64,000 bases of DNA from Byssovorax sp. (GCA_025362495.1 JANYGI010000231.1:1-64000), one strand, 5' to 3'; counted from the stretch's first letter, positions 25,909 to 35,581 are shown. Made by a program: numbers and translations. The notes: generated by a model from the sequence alone, not told the origin.

Positions 25909-26616
25909 TCAGCCGACGAAGCGATAGCCCACGCCGCGGACGGTCACGATGTGACCGGGGTCCGTGGGCGAGTCTTCGAGCTTCGCGCGGAGCTGAAGGA
26001 TGAAGTTGTCGATCGTCCGCGGCGTCCCGTGGTGCGTCGGGCCCCACACGCGCGACTGGATCTGCTCGCGCGAGAGCACGCGGCCGCCGGCCTCCACCAG
26101 GCAGAGCAGCACGTCGAACTCCGTCGCCGTGAGATCGACGCGCTCGCCGCGGCGGATCACCTCGCGGGTGGCGGTGTTGATCTCGAGGTCCCCCGAACGG
26201 ATCGGCGCGCCCTCGGAGGCGCGGGCGATCGCGTCGCGACGGAGGACGGCCTTCACGCGCGCGAGCAGCTCGGCGAGGCCGAACGGCTTGGTGATGTAGT
26301 CCTCGGCGCCGAGCTCGAGCCCCATCACTTTGTCCATCTCGGCGCCGCGCGCGCTCAGCATGATGATCGGCATCGTCCGTCGCTCGCTCCGGAGCACGCG
26401 GAGCAGCTCGAACCCGTTCAGCCGCGGCAGCATCACGTCGAGGATCAGCAGATCGATCTCGCCCTCGCGCGCCAGCTTGAGGCCCTCCTCGCCGTCGGCG
26501 GCCACCAGCACGTGGTAGCCCTCGGCGGTGAGGTTCATCTCCAGGCCCATGGAGATGCTCTCGTCGTCCTCGACGACGAGCACTGTCTTCGCTCCCCCGG
26601 TGAGCGCTCGCGCCAT
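25909..26616 (-). CDS. OmpR/PhoB-family response regulator
   Basis: A 235-residue two-component regulator. The receiver has the acidic pair VLVVEDDES, the phospho-acceptor Asp in LLILDVMLPRLNG and the conserved Lys in YITKPFG. The C-terminal winged helix is typical (RSGDLEINTATREVIRRGERVDLTATEFDVL, REQIQSRVWG, TVRGVGYRFVG). The ATG at 26616 is preferred; a GTG at 26634 is possible. It lies about 28 bases after the histidine kinase stop in the same orientation, so it is the cognate output. The regulon is not evident. Confidence 0.92.
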   Translation of the reverse strand: MARALTGGAKTVLVVEDDESISMGLEMNLTAEGYHVLVAADGEEGLKLAREGEIDLLILDVMLPRLNGFELLRVLRSERRTMPIIMLSARGAEMDKVMGLELGAEDYITKPFGLAELLARVKAVLRRDAIARASEGAPIRSGDLEINTATREVIRRGERVDLTATEFDVLLCLVEAGGRVLSREQIQSRVWGPTHHGTPRTIDNFILQLRAKLEDSPTDPGHIVTVRGVGYRFVG

Positions 26617-26644
26617 GAGGTCGGTGTGTATCACGTCCGGGTCG

Positions 26645-27613
26645 TCACGCGAGCGGCTGTCGCGCCGCGGCCTCGGCTTCGCGCTCCTCTCCGAGGAACG
26701 GCGGATTGCGCGGCAGGACCAGCGTGAACGCGCTGCCGCGCCCCGGCTCGCTGTCGACCTCGACCTTGCCGCGGTGGGCGCGCATCACGTGCTGCACGAT
26801 CGCCAGGCCGATGCCCGAGCCCTCCTGCTGCCGGGCCAGCAGATCGTCGACGCGGTAGAACTTCTCGAAAATTCGCTTGTGCTCGCGGCGCGCGATCCCC
26901 TTGCCGTTGTCGCGGACGGTGACGTTGACCGTCTTGTCGGTGAGGCGGGTGGAGATCTCGATCCGCCGCGGCTGGCCGCCGTATTTGTACGCGTTCGACA
27001 GCAGGTTCACGAGCGAGTCGACGAGCGCGCTCTTGTCGCACCAGACGCGCGGGTGCTCCGGTGACAGCGCGACGACGACCTCGACGTGGCGGGCCGTCCG
27101 CGTCGGTTCGAAGGCGTTGATGGCCTCGTCGATGATGCTGGCGACGTCGTGCTCGGCGACTTCGTAGACGCGGCGCCCGCTCTCCATGCGTCCCCAGTCG
27201 AGGAGGCGATCGATGAGCTGCTGCAGGCGCGCGCTCTCGCGGTTGAGGGCCTCGATGCAGCGGTCCTCGGCGATCTTGTCGCCACGGCGGAGCACCAGCG
27301 TCTCGGTGAACATGCGGATCGACGTGAGCGGCGTGCGCAGCTCGTGCGAGACCTTGGAGACGAAGTCGGCCTGGAGCTCGGACAGGTTGCGCTCGCGGCG
27401 GAGGAACACCCAGACGAGGATGACGCCGGTGACCAGCGTGCCCGCGAAGCTGAGCACGAGGATGCCAATCAGGAGGTTGTAACTGCTCTTCTCGAGGACG
27501 AGCAGCAAAACGCCGACCCCCGACAGCATCACGCCGGGCACGATGACCAGGTAGACCAGGAGGGTGACAATCCTCCGGTAACCAAGGGTCGTGAGATCCC
27601 TGCGCCGGGTCAT
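26645..27613 (-). CDS. Sensor histidine kinase (PhoR/ResE-like)
   Basis: A 322-residue membrane kinase with two helices (VTLLVYLVIVPGVMLSGVGVLLL and LLIGILVLSFAGTLVTGVILVWVF) and essentially no periplasmic loop, so it probably senses within the membrane or via partners. The H-box is VSHELRTPLTSIRM; the N-box is LVNLLSNAYKYGG; G-boxes are VRDNGKGIA and EGSGIGLAIVQHVM. The ATG at 27613 is chosen; the frame is open to a GTG at 27682. The order here is kinase then regulator. Confidence 0.9.
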   Translation of the reverse strand: MTRRRDLTTLGYRRIVTLLVYLVIVPGVMLSGVGVLLLVLEKSSYNLLIGILVLSFAGTLVTGVILVWVFLRRERNLSELQADFVSKVSHELRTPLTSIRMFTETLVLRRGDKIAEDRCIEALNRESARLQQLIDRLLDWGRMESGRRVYEVAEHDVASIIDEAINAFEPTRTARHVEVVVALSPEHPRVWCDKSALVDSLVNLLSNAYKYGGQPRRIEISTRLTDKTVNVTVRDNGKGIARREHKRIFEKFYRVDDLLARQQEGSGIGLAIVQHVMRAHRGKVEVDSEPGRGSAFTLVLPRNPPFLGEEREAEAAARQPLA

Positions 27614-27735
27614 GGGCAGGCTGATCGTACCGGCGACGCCGCCTTGTCGCACGCCTTCCCGGCCTTTGGAGGTTGAGGTCACGGTCGCGGGGGGCAGGGG
27701 CGTACGCTACCCTCCGGCTCGGTCGGAGGACAAGG

Positions 27736-28755
27736 ATGATCAGGACTCGTCAGCTCGTCGCGTTCGCGCTCTCGCTCTCGGTGCTGCCGCTCGCCTTCGC
27801 GCGCGCGGCGGACGCCGCAGATCCCCCCGCAGCGCCGCTGCCTCCCGCTGCGCTGCCAGATCCCCCGGCGCCGCCGCCTCCCGCGCCCGCGCCGCCGCCG
27901 GATGCGCCACCGCCTGCGCCTCCGGCCCCGCCGTCGTTGCCACCGCCGCCGCCGTCGCTCCCCGAGCCGGGCGTGCTGCCGCCCGCGCCGCCGCCCGCGC
28001 CGTTGCCGAGCGAGGTGCCTTTGCCGCCGCCTCCGCCGCCGCCCGTGCCCACGTTCGAGCCTCGACCGCCGCCTCCGCCTCCGGCGCCTCCGCCGCCGAG
28101 CGTGCCTGTCGCTCCGCCTCCTCCGCCGCCTCCGGTGGCGCTGCCGCCGCCGCCTCCGCCTCCCGTTGCCGCGCCGCAGCCGCCGGTCGCGGCTCCGGTC
28201 GTGCCGCCTCCGGTGCCGCCCGAGAAGGACGAGCCGAGCGAGCTGCGGTTGCGCGGTGGGTTCAGCGTCAACGGCGGCCTCGTGCACAACCCCGCGGGCA
28301 ACGGCCCTGCGTTCGGGTTCGCGGGCCGCCTCGGCGTGCAGATCAACTCGTACTTCGGGCTCTACTACCAGAACACGCCGCTCGTCACGTTCGCGCCCGC
28401 CGCGGGGACCCAGACCGTGAGCTTTCACGCCGGGTTCGCCGACTACAACACCATCCTCGCGAGCCTGACGCTGCTCGACATGTTCGAGCTCGCGGTGGGC
28501 CCGTCGGTCGACTACGCCAAGTTCGCCGACTGCTCGGCCGGCGTGCAAAGCTTCAAGCCGACCTCGGGGTGCCAGAGCGGATCGAGCTTCGCGCTCGGCG
28601 GCCACGGCCGCGTCTCGTTCGACTTCGGCGGCCTCTTCAGCAGCGGCAAGGGCCGGCGCAGCGGCTTCCAGATCAGCGCCGACATCCACCCGCTGCTGCT
28701 CTCCGATGTGTCGGCCTTCTCGGCGACGCTCGGCCTCGGCAGCGAGTGGTACTGA
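27736..28755 (+). CDS. Proline-rich outer-membrane protein (hypothetical)
   Basis: A 339-residue exported protein with GGAGGACAAGG before the ATG. A signal peptide (LVAFALSLSVLPLAFARAADA) is followed by about 130 residues that are more than half proline (runs of up to eight Pro alternating with Ala/Val). The C-terminal 150 residues have a beta-barrel look (LRGGFSVNGGLVHNPAG, AFGFAGRLGVQINSYFGLYYQ, ATLGLGSEWY). The Pro-rich arm could span the periplasm or peptidoglycan. Similar Pro-rich barrels are common in Polyangiales; function unknown. Confidence 0.7.
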   Translation: MIRTRQLVAFALSLSVLPLAFARAADAADPPAAPLPPAALPDPPAPPPPAPAPPPDAPPPAPPAPPSLPPPPPSLPEPGVLPPAPPPAPLPSEVPLPPPPPPPVPTFEPRPPPPPPAPPPPSVPVAPPPPPPPVALPPPPPPPVAAPQPPVAAPVVPPPVPPEKDEPSELRLRGGFSVNGGLVHNPAGNGPAFGFAGRLGVQINSYFGLYYQNTPLVTFAPAAGTQTVSFHAGFADYNTILASLTLLDMFELAVGPSVDYAKFADCSAGVQSFKPTSGCQSGSSFALGGHGRVSFDFGGLFSSGKGRRSGFQISADIHPLLLSDVSAFSATLGLGSEWY

Positions 28756-28783
28756 CGGATCGGCGCCCTCACCCCCTCGGTCT

Positions 28784-28808
28784 CCCTCTCCCGCCGAGCG
28801 GGAGAGGG
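28784..28808. terminator. Perfect 11-bp inverted repeat between convergent genes
   Basis: CCCTCTCCCGC / CGA / GCGGGAGAGGG lies between the stops at 28755 and 28810. It could act as a bidirectional terminator, although there is no U-tract. The upstream GCCCTCACCCCC at 28765 recurs at 39704, so the element may be a dispersed repeat doing double duty. Confidence 0.55.
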
Positions 28809-28809
28809 C

Positions 28810-30120
28810 TCAGGCCCCGATCCTCGCCATCACCAGCGCCGGGATCGCCTTATTTTTTGCGCTGATCTCGAACGCGGCGCGCACTCGCGCGAGCACGGCG
28901 GTGGCGTCGTCCGCGTGGCGGACGTGGAGGTGGGCGAGGGGAGCGCCGGCCTCGATCGCGTCGCCGCGGGTGACGTCGAGCTCGATGCCCACGACGGGAT
29001 CCACGGCCTGATCGACGCGGGTGCGGCCGGCGCCCATCGCCACTGCCGCGAGCCCGATCTCCAGCGGATCGATCCCGGTGATGAAGCCCGCGTGCTCCGC
29101 CAGGATGCCCACCTTCACGGCCGCGGACGGGAGCAAACCGGTGTCGAAGACGACGCGGGGATCGCCGCCCTGCGCCTCGATCATGCGCTCCATGGTGCGC
29201 GCCGCGGCCCCGCTGGCGATGGCCTTCTTCAGCAGCACGCGCGCCTCGTCCTCGGTGGTCGCGACGCGCCCGAGGCGGAGCATCTCGGCGCCGAGCGCGA
29301 GGGTGCACTCGACGAGATCGGCAGGCCCACGGCCGTGCAAGACGTCGATCGCCTCGCGCGTCTCGATCGCGTTGCCGACGGTGCGCCCGAGCGGCGCGCT
29401 CATGTCCGTGAGCAGCGCCGTCACGCGCTTGCCCGCGGCGGAGCCCACGCGCACCAGGGCTTCGGCCAGCGCGCGCGCGTCCTTCTCGGTCTTCATGAAG
29501 GCGCCGCGGCCCACCTTCACGTCGAGCACCAGCGCGTCGATGCCCTCGGCGAGCTTCTTCGAGAGGATGCTGGCGACGATCAGCGGGATGGACTCGACCG
29601 TCGCCGTCACGTCGCGGAGAGCGTAGATCCGCTTGTCGGCGGGGGCGATCCGGCTCGTCTGGCCGATCATGCAGGTGCCGACGTCGGCGACGATCCGCCG
29701 GAACGCCTCGGTGTCGAGGTTGACCGAGAACCCGGGGATCGCCTCGAGCTTGTCGAGCGTGCCGCCGGTGTGGCCGAGGCCGCGCCCCGACACCATCGGC
29801 ACCGGCACGCCGCACGCGGCCACCAGCGGCGCGAGGCAGATCGAGACCTTGTCGCCGACGCCGCCGGTGGAGTGCTTGTCGACCTTCACGCCCGGCACGG
29901 CCGAGAGATCGAGCACGTCGCCCGAGTGGAGCATCGCCTTCGTGAGCGCGACCGTCTCGGCGTCGTCCATCCCGCGGAAGAAGATGGCCATGAGCAGCGC
30001 GCTCATCTGGTAATCCGCGAGCTCGCCTTCCCCGAGGGCGACGATGACGCGCTGGATGTCTTCGTCCGAGAGGCGACCGCCGTCCCGCTTGTTCGCGATG
30101 AGCTCGACCAGGGTTTTCAC
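28810..30120 (-). CDS. deoA: Thymidine / pyrimidine-nucleoside phosphorylase
   Basis: A 436-residue enzyme that cleaves thymidine (or pyrimidine nucleosides) with phosphate to free base and (deoxy)ribose 1-phosphate in nucleoside salvage. It matches the family from start to end: KRDGGRLSDEDI, VDKHSTGGVGDKVS, the signature SGRGLGHTGGTLDKLE, KKLAEGIDALVLDVKVG and GRTVGNAIETREA. The length is normal for the thymidine phosphorylase group. It appears monocistronic. Separating deoA from pdp needs a phylogeny. Confidence 0.93.
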   Translation of the reverse strand: MKTLVELIANKRDGGRLSDEDIQRVIVALGEGELADYQMSALLMAIFFRGMDDAETVALTKAMLHSGDVLDLSAVPGVKVDKHSTGGVGDKVSICLAPLVAACGVPVPMVSGRGLGHTGGTLDKLEAIPGFSVNLDTEAFRRIVADVGTCMIGQTSRIAPADKRIYALRDVTATVESIPLIVASILSKKLAEGIDALVLDVKVGRGAFMKTEKDARALAEALVRVGSAAGKRVTALLTDMSAPLGRTVGNAIETREAIDVLHGRGPADLVECTLALGAEMLRLGRVATTEDEARVLLKKAIASGAAARTMERMIEAQGGDPRVVFDTGLLPSAAVKVGILAEHAGFITGIDPLEIGLAAVAMGAGRTRVDQAVDPVVGIELDVTRGDAIEAGAPLAHLHVRHADDATAVLARVRAAFEISAKNKAIPALVMARIGA

Positions 30121-30360
30121 GGCGCGGGAGCTTACTCGACGGGCTCTCGGCGAGGCGACTTATCCGGGCGTTCGCGCTCCGACGTCGCCCCGTCGCCGAC
30201 GCGCGATCGATCCCTCCCGTCGCTGACCGCGTGACGGGATCGTGCGCCTGACCGTCCACGAGGTATCCCCGATCTCGCCAGGATCGTTGGTCTCTCACCG
30301 CCTCCGCCGGAGAGGCTCCCTCGATTGACACTCCACGGTCGATCGGCGACGCTCGCGCGG

Positions 30361-30933
30361 ATGGTCTATCTGCGGCACATTGCAACGAGGGTGGGTCAGT
30401 GCCTGTCGCTCGTCACCGCGCTCGCGCTCACCACCGGGTGCGCCACCACGATGACTGACCGCCTGCAGAAGGCGCGCACGAGCTCGTACATTTATCATCA
30501 CTCCGCGCCGGACGTGGAGGCCACCGTCCGCCAGCTCCTGAAGGACCGAGGCTTCGAGGTCCTGGCCGCCGACCGGCCTGGAATCGTGCGTACCGAGTGG
30601 CGATCGATCCTCGCCGACGAGCAGTTTGCCACCGAGTACGAGCGCTACATCGTCGTCGTCAATCGGCTCACGAGCGAGCACTGTCGCCTCGCCGCGATGC
30701 GCGTGTCCCTCGCGACTCTGGGCATGGAGACCGCGCATCCTCAGGCCGTATCCAGCGGCAAGGACCAGAACATCACCACCACCACCTACGGCAAAGGCAC
30801 CTCGCCGCTCCTGATCGGGGCCCCGAACGCGCGCCGCGATCTCGACTTCGAGTGGAAGATCATCCTCCGCGAAGAGCCGGAGCGCGCCAGGGTGGTCGAG
30901 TCGCAGATCTCCTGGCAGCTCGCTCATCGCTGA
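30361..30933 (+). CDS. Putative lipoprotein
   Basis: A 190-residue protein starting at the ATG at 30361 (frame open from 30325), with lipobox LTTGC near residue 28. The mature domain has an alternating strand/helix pattern (VEATVRQLLKDRGFEVL, PGIVRTEWRSILADEQFATEYERYIVVV, DLDFEWKIILREEPERA), resembling small periplasmic NlpC/BamC-like lipoprotein domains only in a general way. No family is recognised. Confidence 0.7.
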   Translation: MVYLRHIATRVGQCLSLVTALALTTGCATTMTDRLQKARTSSYIYHHSAPDVEATVRQLLKDRGFEVLAADRPGIVRTEWRSILADEQFATEYERYIVVVNRLTSEHCRLAAMRVSLATLGMETAHPQAVSSGKDQNITTTTYGKGTSPLLIGAPNARRDLDFEWKIILREEPERARVVESQISWQLAHR

Positions 30934-31135
30934 TCGGGAGAGCTGGAGTCCGCGGGCCGACGCGGAGCGCGCCAAGAGGGTGAGTCCGCTCGCGCCCGCG
31001 CGAGGACGCGGCGCAGGCTCCTGGCCGTACGAGGCAAACCGCAGCTCTCGCGCGACGGATCGCTGTCGATGGAACACGGCTCACGGCGTCTTCGTCCTCG
31101 GCTAGGCTGCGGCCCGTCACGGAGGCGCGCGCGAC

Positions 31136-32098
31136 ATGACCGAGGACGTGGGCAGCGAATGCAGCGAGACCGCAGGCGACGCGGAGGTGCCGGATCTGCC
31201 GCTCTCCGCGGTGCTCGCCGCGATGCTCGCCGAGCAGGGCGGCGCGCCGATCGCGGCCAGCCCTTCGCTCGAGCACGCGCTCGCCGAGCTCTGCGAGTCC
31301 ACGCGCCGCGCGCTCCCGGGCCTGATCGTCGATCCCGGAGGCATCTTCGCGGCGGTGGCGCGCGTCGTCGCGTCGTCCCCGGATCCGGTCGCCGCCCTCG
31401 CCGAGGTGCGCGCGGCCGATCTCGTCCTGGCCTCGGCCTGCGCCGGCGGCGATCCCGCGGCGCTGGCGCTGTTCCGCGAGCGCTTCGGGCGCGACCTCGA
31501 GGTCACGCTCCAGCGCACCGTGGCCGATCCGGCGAGCCGCGACGATCTGCTCCAGCAGATCTGGGAGAAGCTCTTCGTGGCAGCCCCCGGCGCGCGGCCG
31601 CGGATCCTGGACTACTCGGGTCGCGGTGAGCTCCGCGGGTGGCTCCGCTCCACCGCCGTTCGATCGGGCCTGAACCACGTCTCGCGCGGGCAGCGAGAGC
31701 GGCCCGTCGAGGACGCGCTCTTCGCGGCGCTACCTGACGACCACCTGGATCCGGAGATGGCCCACTTGAAGGCGCTCTACCGCGTCGAGCTCAAGGAGGC
31801 GTTCGGCGAGGCCGTGCGGGCCCTCACCGCGCAGGAGCGGAACCTGCTCCGCTACGCGGCGATCGAGGGCCTGAGCATCGACGCCGTCGCCGCGCTTCAC
31901 GGCGTGCATCGCGCCACGGCCGCGCGCTGGATCCAGTCGGCGCGAGGGCGGCTCGTGGCCGAGGTCCGCTCCCGCCTCGCCTCCCGGCTCCGCGTGTCCC
32001 GCGGAGAGGTAGATAGCATCCTCCGCCTCGTGCAGAGCGGGATGTCGGTGAGCCTGGAGCGCCACCTCGCGCCGACCACGGAGCCGGCCCGCGGCTGA
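31136..32098 (+). CDS. RNA polymerase sigma factor, ECF-like with N-terminal extension
   Basis: A 320-residue sigma-70-family protein. The first ~100 residues are an acidic, Ala-rich extension not seen in ordinary ECF factors. Region 2 follows (ALFRERFGRDLEVTLQRTV, DDLLQQIWEKLFV, ELRGWLRSTAVRSGLNH) and region 4 (VRALTAQERNLLRYAAIEGLSIDAVAALHGVHRATAARWIQ). Extended factors of this type occur in myxobacteria next to Ser/Thr kinases with zinc-finger N-termini, and one is encoded just downstream at 32777-35581. A regulatory link is inferred, not shown. Confidence 0.85.
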   Translation: MTEDVGSECSETAGDAEVPDLPLSAVLAAMLAEQGGAPIAASPSLEHALAELCESTRRALPGLIVDPGGIFAAVARVVASSPDPVAALAEVRAADLVLASACAGGDPAALALFRERFGRDLEVTLQRTVADPASRDDLLQQIWEKLFVAAPGARPRILDYSGRGELRGWLRSTAVRSGLNHVSRGQRERPVEDALFAALPDDHLDPEMAHLKALYRVELKEAFGEAVRALTAQERNLLRYAAIEGLSIDAVAALHGVHRATAARWIQSARGRLVAEVRSRLASRLRVSRGEVDSILRLVQSGMSVSLERHLAPTTEPARG

Positions 32099-32120
32099 GA
32101 GGCGGATCGGTCTCCGGTCA

Positions 32121-32687
32121 CTACATGCAGAGCCCGCTGCTCCCACCGACGTTGGTGCAGGTCAGCCCGGTGCAGCACTGGTCGCCGCCCAGCTTGCAGG
32201 GGTTGTTCGACGGCATGCAGCAGGTGCCCATCGTGCAGGAGACATGCACGTTGTTGCTCATGTCGCAGCAATCGCTGCTGGTGGTGCACCCCGACGCGTT
32301 GTTGTCGATGCACATCGATCCGCCGCTCGAGCTGGAGCCGCTCGCGGCAGAGCTGGTCGAGGTGGACGACGTGGAGCTCGACGATTTCAGGCACTGCCCC
32401 GCGGCCGCGAGATCGCAGCCGGCGGCCTCGAGGCACTTGATCTGGGCCGCCGACGGGTTCATCGCGCAGACCTGGCCGCACTGCGCGGGATCCTGCCCGC
32501 ACTTGCTCGCGCTGCTCTTGCAGACGGTCATGCAGTCTTCGGGGGCCGCGCCGCCGGCGCCCGTCGTCATCGAGCCGCCGCTGGTGGTCGAATCGCCGCC
32601 GCCCGAGCCGCTACCTTCGGTGCTCCCGCACCCGGTACCCAGCAGCAAGACGGCCAGATTTACGAGAAGAAATGCTCGGCTGTTCAT
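32121..32687 (-). CDS. Cys-rich lipoprotein with Ser/Thr linker
   Basis: A 188-residue lipoprotein (lipobox LGTGC near residue 20). Gly/Ser/Thr-rich linkers flank two Cys clusters: DCMTVCKSSASKCGQD...CGQVCAMN...KCLEAAGCDLAA, then SMCIDNNASGC...SDCCDMSN and SCTMGTCCMPSNN...DQCCTGLTC. Eighteen or so cysteines in the mature part suggest small knottin-like disulfide modules, known from many myxobacterial surface lipoproteins. Function unknown. It sits between the sigma factor and the kinase. Confidence 0.75.
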   Translation of the reverse strand: MNSRAFLLVNLAVLLLGTGCGSTEGSGSGGGDSTTSGGSMTTGAGGAAPEDCMTVCKSSASKCGQDPAQCGQVCAMNPSAAQIKCLEAAGCDLAAAGQCLKSSSSTSSTSTSSAASGSSSSGGSMCIDNNASGCTTSSDCCDMSNNVHVSCTMGTCCMPSNNPCKLGGDQCCTGLTCTNVGGSSGLCM

Positions 32688-32776
32688 GATCGTGGACTCT
32701 CCCTCCGGCCTTCGCGCCGGTGTGCAGGGAGGACACAGGGCGGCGCCCCGGGTCGCAGACTATTTTCGGCGATCCT

Positions 32777-35581
32777 TCAACCCGATGCGTGGGCCGCGAG
32801 CCAGGCCCGGGCCGCCTCGTGCTCGCGAGCGCGCTCCGGCGAAGCGCCGGGGGCCATCGCCAGCGCCGCTTCCGCGAGCCGGCGCGCGCGGCCGCGATCC
32901 TTCCCGCTCTCCCAGAGCGCGCGCGCCAGCGCCATCCGCCCTGACAGCGCCGCGAGCGGCGTACCCGCGCCCTTCTCGTAGTAGGCGACGGCCGGCTCCA
33001 GCGCGGCGAGGGCGGGATCGATCGCCCCGAGCGCCAGCTCGACCCGGCCGAGGAGGACGCCGCACTCCGCGACCTTGAACTGGCCCGGTGTGATGATCTG
33101 CCAGATCCGGAGCGCCTCCGTGGCCGCCGTGCGGGCCTCGGCGAGCTGCCCGCGCCGGAGCAGCGCCTCCGCCAGCGCGACGGCGTCGAGCGCGTTCACC
33201 GGATGCGTCGCGGGGTAGCTGGCGTGGTGGAGCGCGATCCCGCGGCGGATCAGCGAAAGGCCCTCGTCCGGCTGCCCCTTTCGATCGAGCAGCGTGCCCA
33301 GCGTCACGAGGACGGCGGCGATGCCGCGCTCGCCGTAGGTGGCCTCTTGCACGGCGAGCGCGCGGCGGACCAGGGGCTCGGCGCGATCCAGATCGCCGAC
33401 CTGCAGCAGCGCCTGGGCGAGTCGGTGGGCGCTCTCCGCCGTGTCGGGGTGATCGGGGCCGACCTCGCGCTCGGTGAGTCGGTCGGCGCGATCGAGCAGC
33501 GACACGACCTCGGCCTCGTGCCCGAGCGGCTCCTCCACGCGGGCGAGATCCTGCATCGTGTCCGAGAGCGCGAAGGCGTCGGGCCCGAGGCGGCGCTGCT
33601 GGGCGGCGAGCGTCGCGCGGAGGACGGACTCGGCCTCGGTCACGTTCCCCTGCGCGAGGAGCACGATGCCGCGATTTCGCCCGAGCATCTCCGCGAGCTG
33701 GGGATCGCCGCCGGCCCGCTCGATCGCCGCCTCGGCGCGCGGCACGGACGCCGCGGCCGCGGGGATCTCCGCCGCGAAGAGGTTGATCGACACGCTGCGC
33801 GTCCACCCCTCGGCGGCGACCGGATCGTCGCCGGACGCCTCGGCGTTGAACAGCGCGTCGAGCATGGTCGCCGCGGCGTCGCGGTGTCGACGCAGGTTCC
33901 ACTCGAGGATGGCCTGCCGCAGCAGCGCCTCGGCGAGGACGGGCCGGTGCCGCGTCGTACGGGCGCGCGCCACGGTCTCTTTTGCCAGCTCCAGGCCTTG
34001 CCTGAAGCGGCCGGCGTCGCTCAGCGCCTTGGCGCGGATCACGTCGGCGCGGACCGCGTCGACGTCACGGCGGAGGGCGGGATCGGACGGCGGGTGGACG
34101 CGGGCGCCGAGCGCGGCCACGTCGCCGCACGAGGCGATCGGCGTCAGCGCGGCGGTGGCGGCGACGGCGGATTCGACCACGTCGCGGTCGGCCGTCTCCA
34201 GGATGTCGACCAGCGCCGCGAGCTCCTGCCGGCGCTGGGCCAGGCAGACAGCGCGCAGCGAGAAGATGCCGTCCGGCTGCGCGCCGCGGACCCGCGTCGC
34301 CGTGCAGCTCTCGGTCGTCATGGCCGTCCAGTCCCTGGCGTAGGCGTCGAGCGCCGGGGCCACGCGCTCCCACGTGCTCCTGGCGAAGGGCTGCCCCGTG
34401 GCGAGCAGAGCGCGCTCGACGCGGGCCTTTCGCGCCCCGTCCCAGGCGCCCCCGAGCGCGTCGGCGGGCTGCTCGCAGACCGCGGCGCGCGGCGACGCGA
34501 GGCGGACCGTGACCAGCGCGGCGATGGTCACCACGACGGCGACGGCGAAGGCCCGTCGGTGGCCGCGGGGAGCCTCGCCGAGCGCCACGAGCAGCGCGTC
34601 CATCGTCGGCCACCGCTGCTCCGGGGCGCGCCGCAGCCCGCGGAGGATGGCCCGCCGCACGCGCGGGGGGACGCGGGACTTCGCCGGCGCGGGGCGCACC
34701 TGATCGGCGAGCGCGGCGGCGAGCCGCTCCTCGCCGGTCGCGCCGTCGAAGGGCCCCTCGCCGTGGAGCGCCCGGTAGAGCGCGACGCAGAAGCTGTACT
34801 GATCGCTGCGCGCGTCGGTCAGGCCGCCGAGCTGCTGCTCGGGCGCCATGTAGCCGGGCGTCCCTCCCCGGGTCCGGAGGCTGACGCCGCCGAGGGCGCG
34901 CGCCTCCTCGCCTCCGAGCGTCGCGCGCTCGTCGCCCGCGTCCACCAGGCCGAAGTCGCTGACGCAGAGCCGGCCGTCGGCCGCGAAGAGCACGTTGTCA
35001 GGCTTGAAATCTCGATGAACGAGCCCGGCGCGATGAGCGGCCTCGAGCCCGCGGCCCGCCGCCGCGAAGAACGAGAGCACCTCGCCCGGGCTCGGCCCAT
35101 CGCGCAGGCGCTCGGTCAGCGTGCCCCCTTCGAGCAGCTCCATGGCGATGAACTGCTGCTCATCGACGCGCCCCGCGTCGTACACGGCCGCGATGTTGGG
35201 GTGGGCCAGCCGCGCCATCGCCCGCGCCTCGCGGAGGAGCCGCTCGCTCGCCCGCCGATCGGCCTCGTCGTCCTCGGGCGCCTGGATCAGCTTGAGCGCG
35301 ATCTTCCGGTCGAGGGTGGGATCGTAGGCGAGGTAGACGACGCCCATCCCGCCCGCGCCCAGCCAGCGCAGGAGCACGTAGCGCCCGACAACCCGCCCCG
35401 GAGCCGCCTCCGCTCCCGGCTCCTCCCGTTCGGCCTCGGGCGCCAGCAGCCGTCCCAGGCTCGCCACGATCGCCAGACACGAAGCGCAGTCGTCGAGGTG
35501 CTCTTCGAGGCCGCGGCGCTCGTCGCCGCCGACCAGCCCCTCGACGTAGCCGGCGATCACGTTGTCATCGGGGCAGTCCAT
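32777..35581 (-). CDS. Zinc-finger / Ser-Thr kinase / TPR regulator
   Basis: A 934-residue membrane-associated kinase. The ATG at 35581 opens an anti-sigma-type zinc-finger segment (GLEEHLDDCASCLAIV, HxxxCxxC). The kinase spans about 67-330: GAGGMGVVYLAYD, IALKLIQ, LVHRDFKPDNVLF, VSDFGLVD, GYMAPEQQ. A membrane helix lies near 350 (AFAVAVVVTIAALVTVRLA). The remaining ~560 residues are TPR-like (LARVEEPLGHEAEVVSLLDRA, SAHRLAQALLQVGDLDRAEP). It resembles myxobacterial kinases paired with extended ECF sigma factors. The open frame upstream of 35581 is not coding-like. Confidence 0.9.
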   Translation of the reverse strand: MDCPDDNVIAGYVEGLVGGDERRGLEEHLDDCASCLAIVASLGRLLAPEAEREEPGAEAAPGRVVGRYVLLRWLGAGGMGVVYLAYDPTLDRKIALKLIQAPEDDEADRRASERLLREARAMARLAHPNIAAVYDAGRVDEQQFIAMELLEGGTLTERLRDGPSPGEVLSFFAAAGRGLEAAHRAGLVHRDFKPDNVLFAADGRLCVSDFGLVDAGDERATLGGEEARALGGVSLRTRGGTPGYMAPEQQLGGLTDARSDQYSFCVALYRALHGEGPFDGATGEERLAAALADQVRPAPAKSRVPPRVRRAILRGLRRAPEQRWPTMDALLVALGEAPRGHRRAFAVAVVVTIAALVTVRLASPRAAVCEQPADALGGAWDGARKARVERALLATGQPFARSTWERVAPALDAYARDWTAMTTESCTATRVRGAQPDGIFSLRAVCLAQRRQELAALVDILETADRDVVESAVAATAALTPIASCGDVAALGARVHPPSDPALRRDVDAVRADVIRAKALSDAGRFRQGLELAKETVARARTTRHRPVLAEALLRQAILEWNLRRHRDAAATMLDALFNAEASGDDPVAAEGWTRSVSINLFAAEIPAAAASVPRAEAAIERAGGDPQLAEMLGRNRGIVLLAQGNVTEAESVLRATLAAQQRRLGPDAFALSDTMQDLARVEEPLGHEAEVVSLLDRADRLTEREVGPDHPDTAESAHRLAQALLQVGDLDRAEPLVRRALAVQEATYGERGIAAVLVTLGTLLDRKGQPDEGLSLIRRGIALHHASYPATHPVNALDAVALAEALLRRGQLAEARTAATEALRIWQIITPGQFKVAECGVLLGRVELALGAIDPALAALEPAVAYYEKGAGTPLAALSGRMALARALWESGKDRGRARRLAEAALAMAPGASPERAREHEAARAWLAAHASG

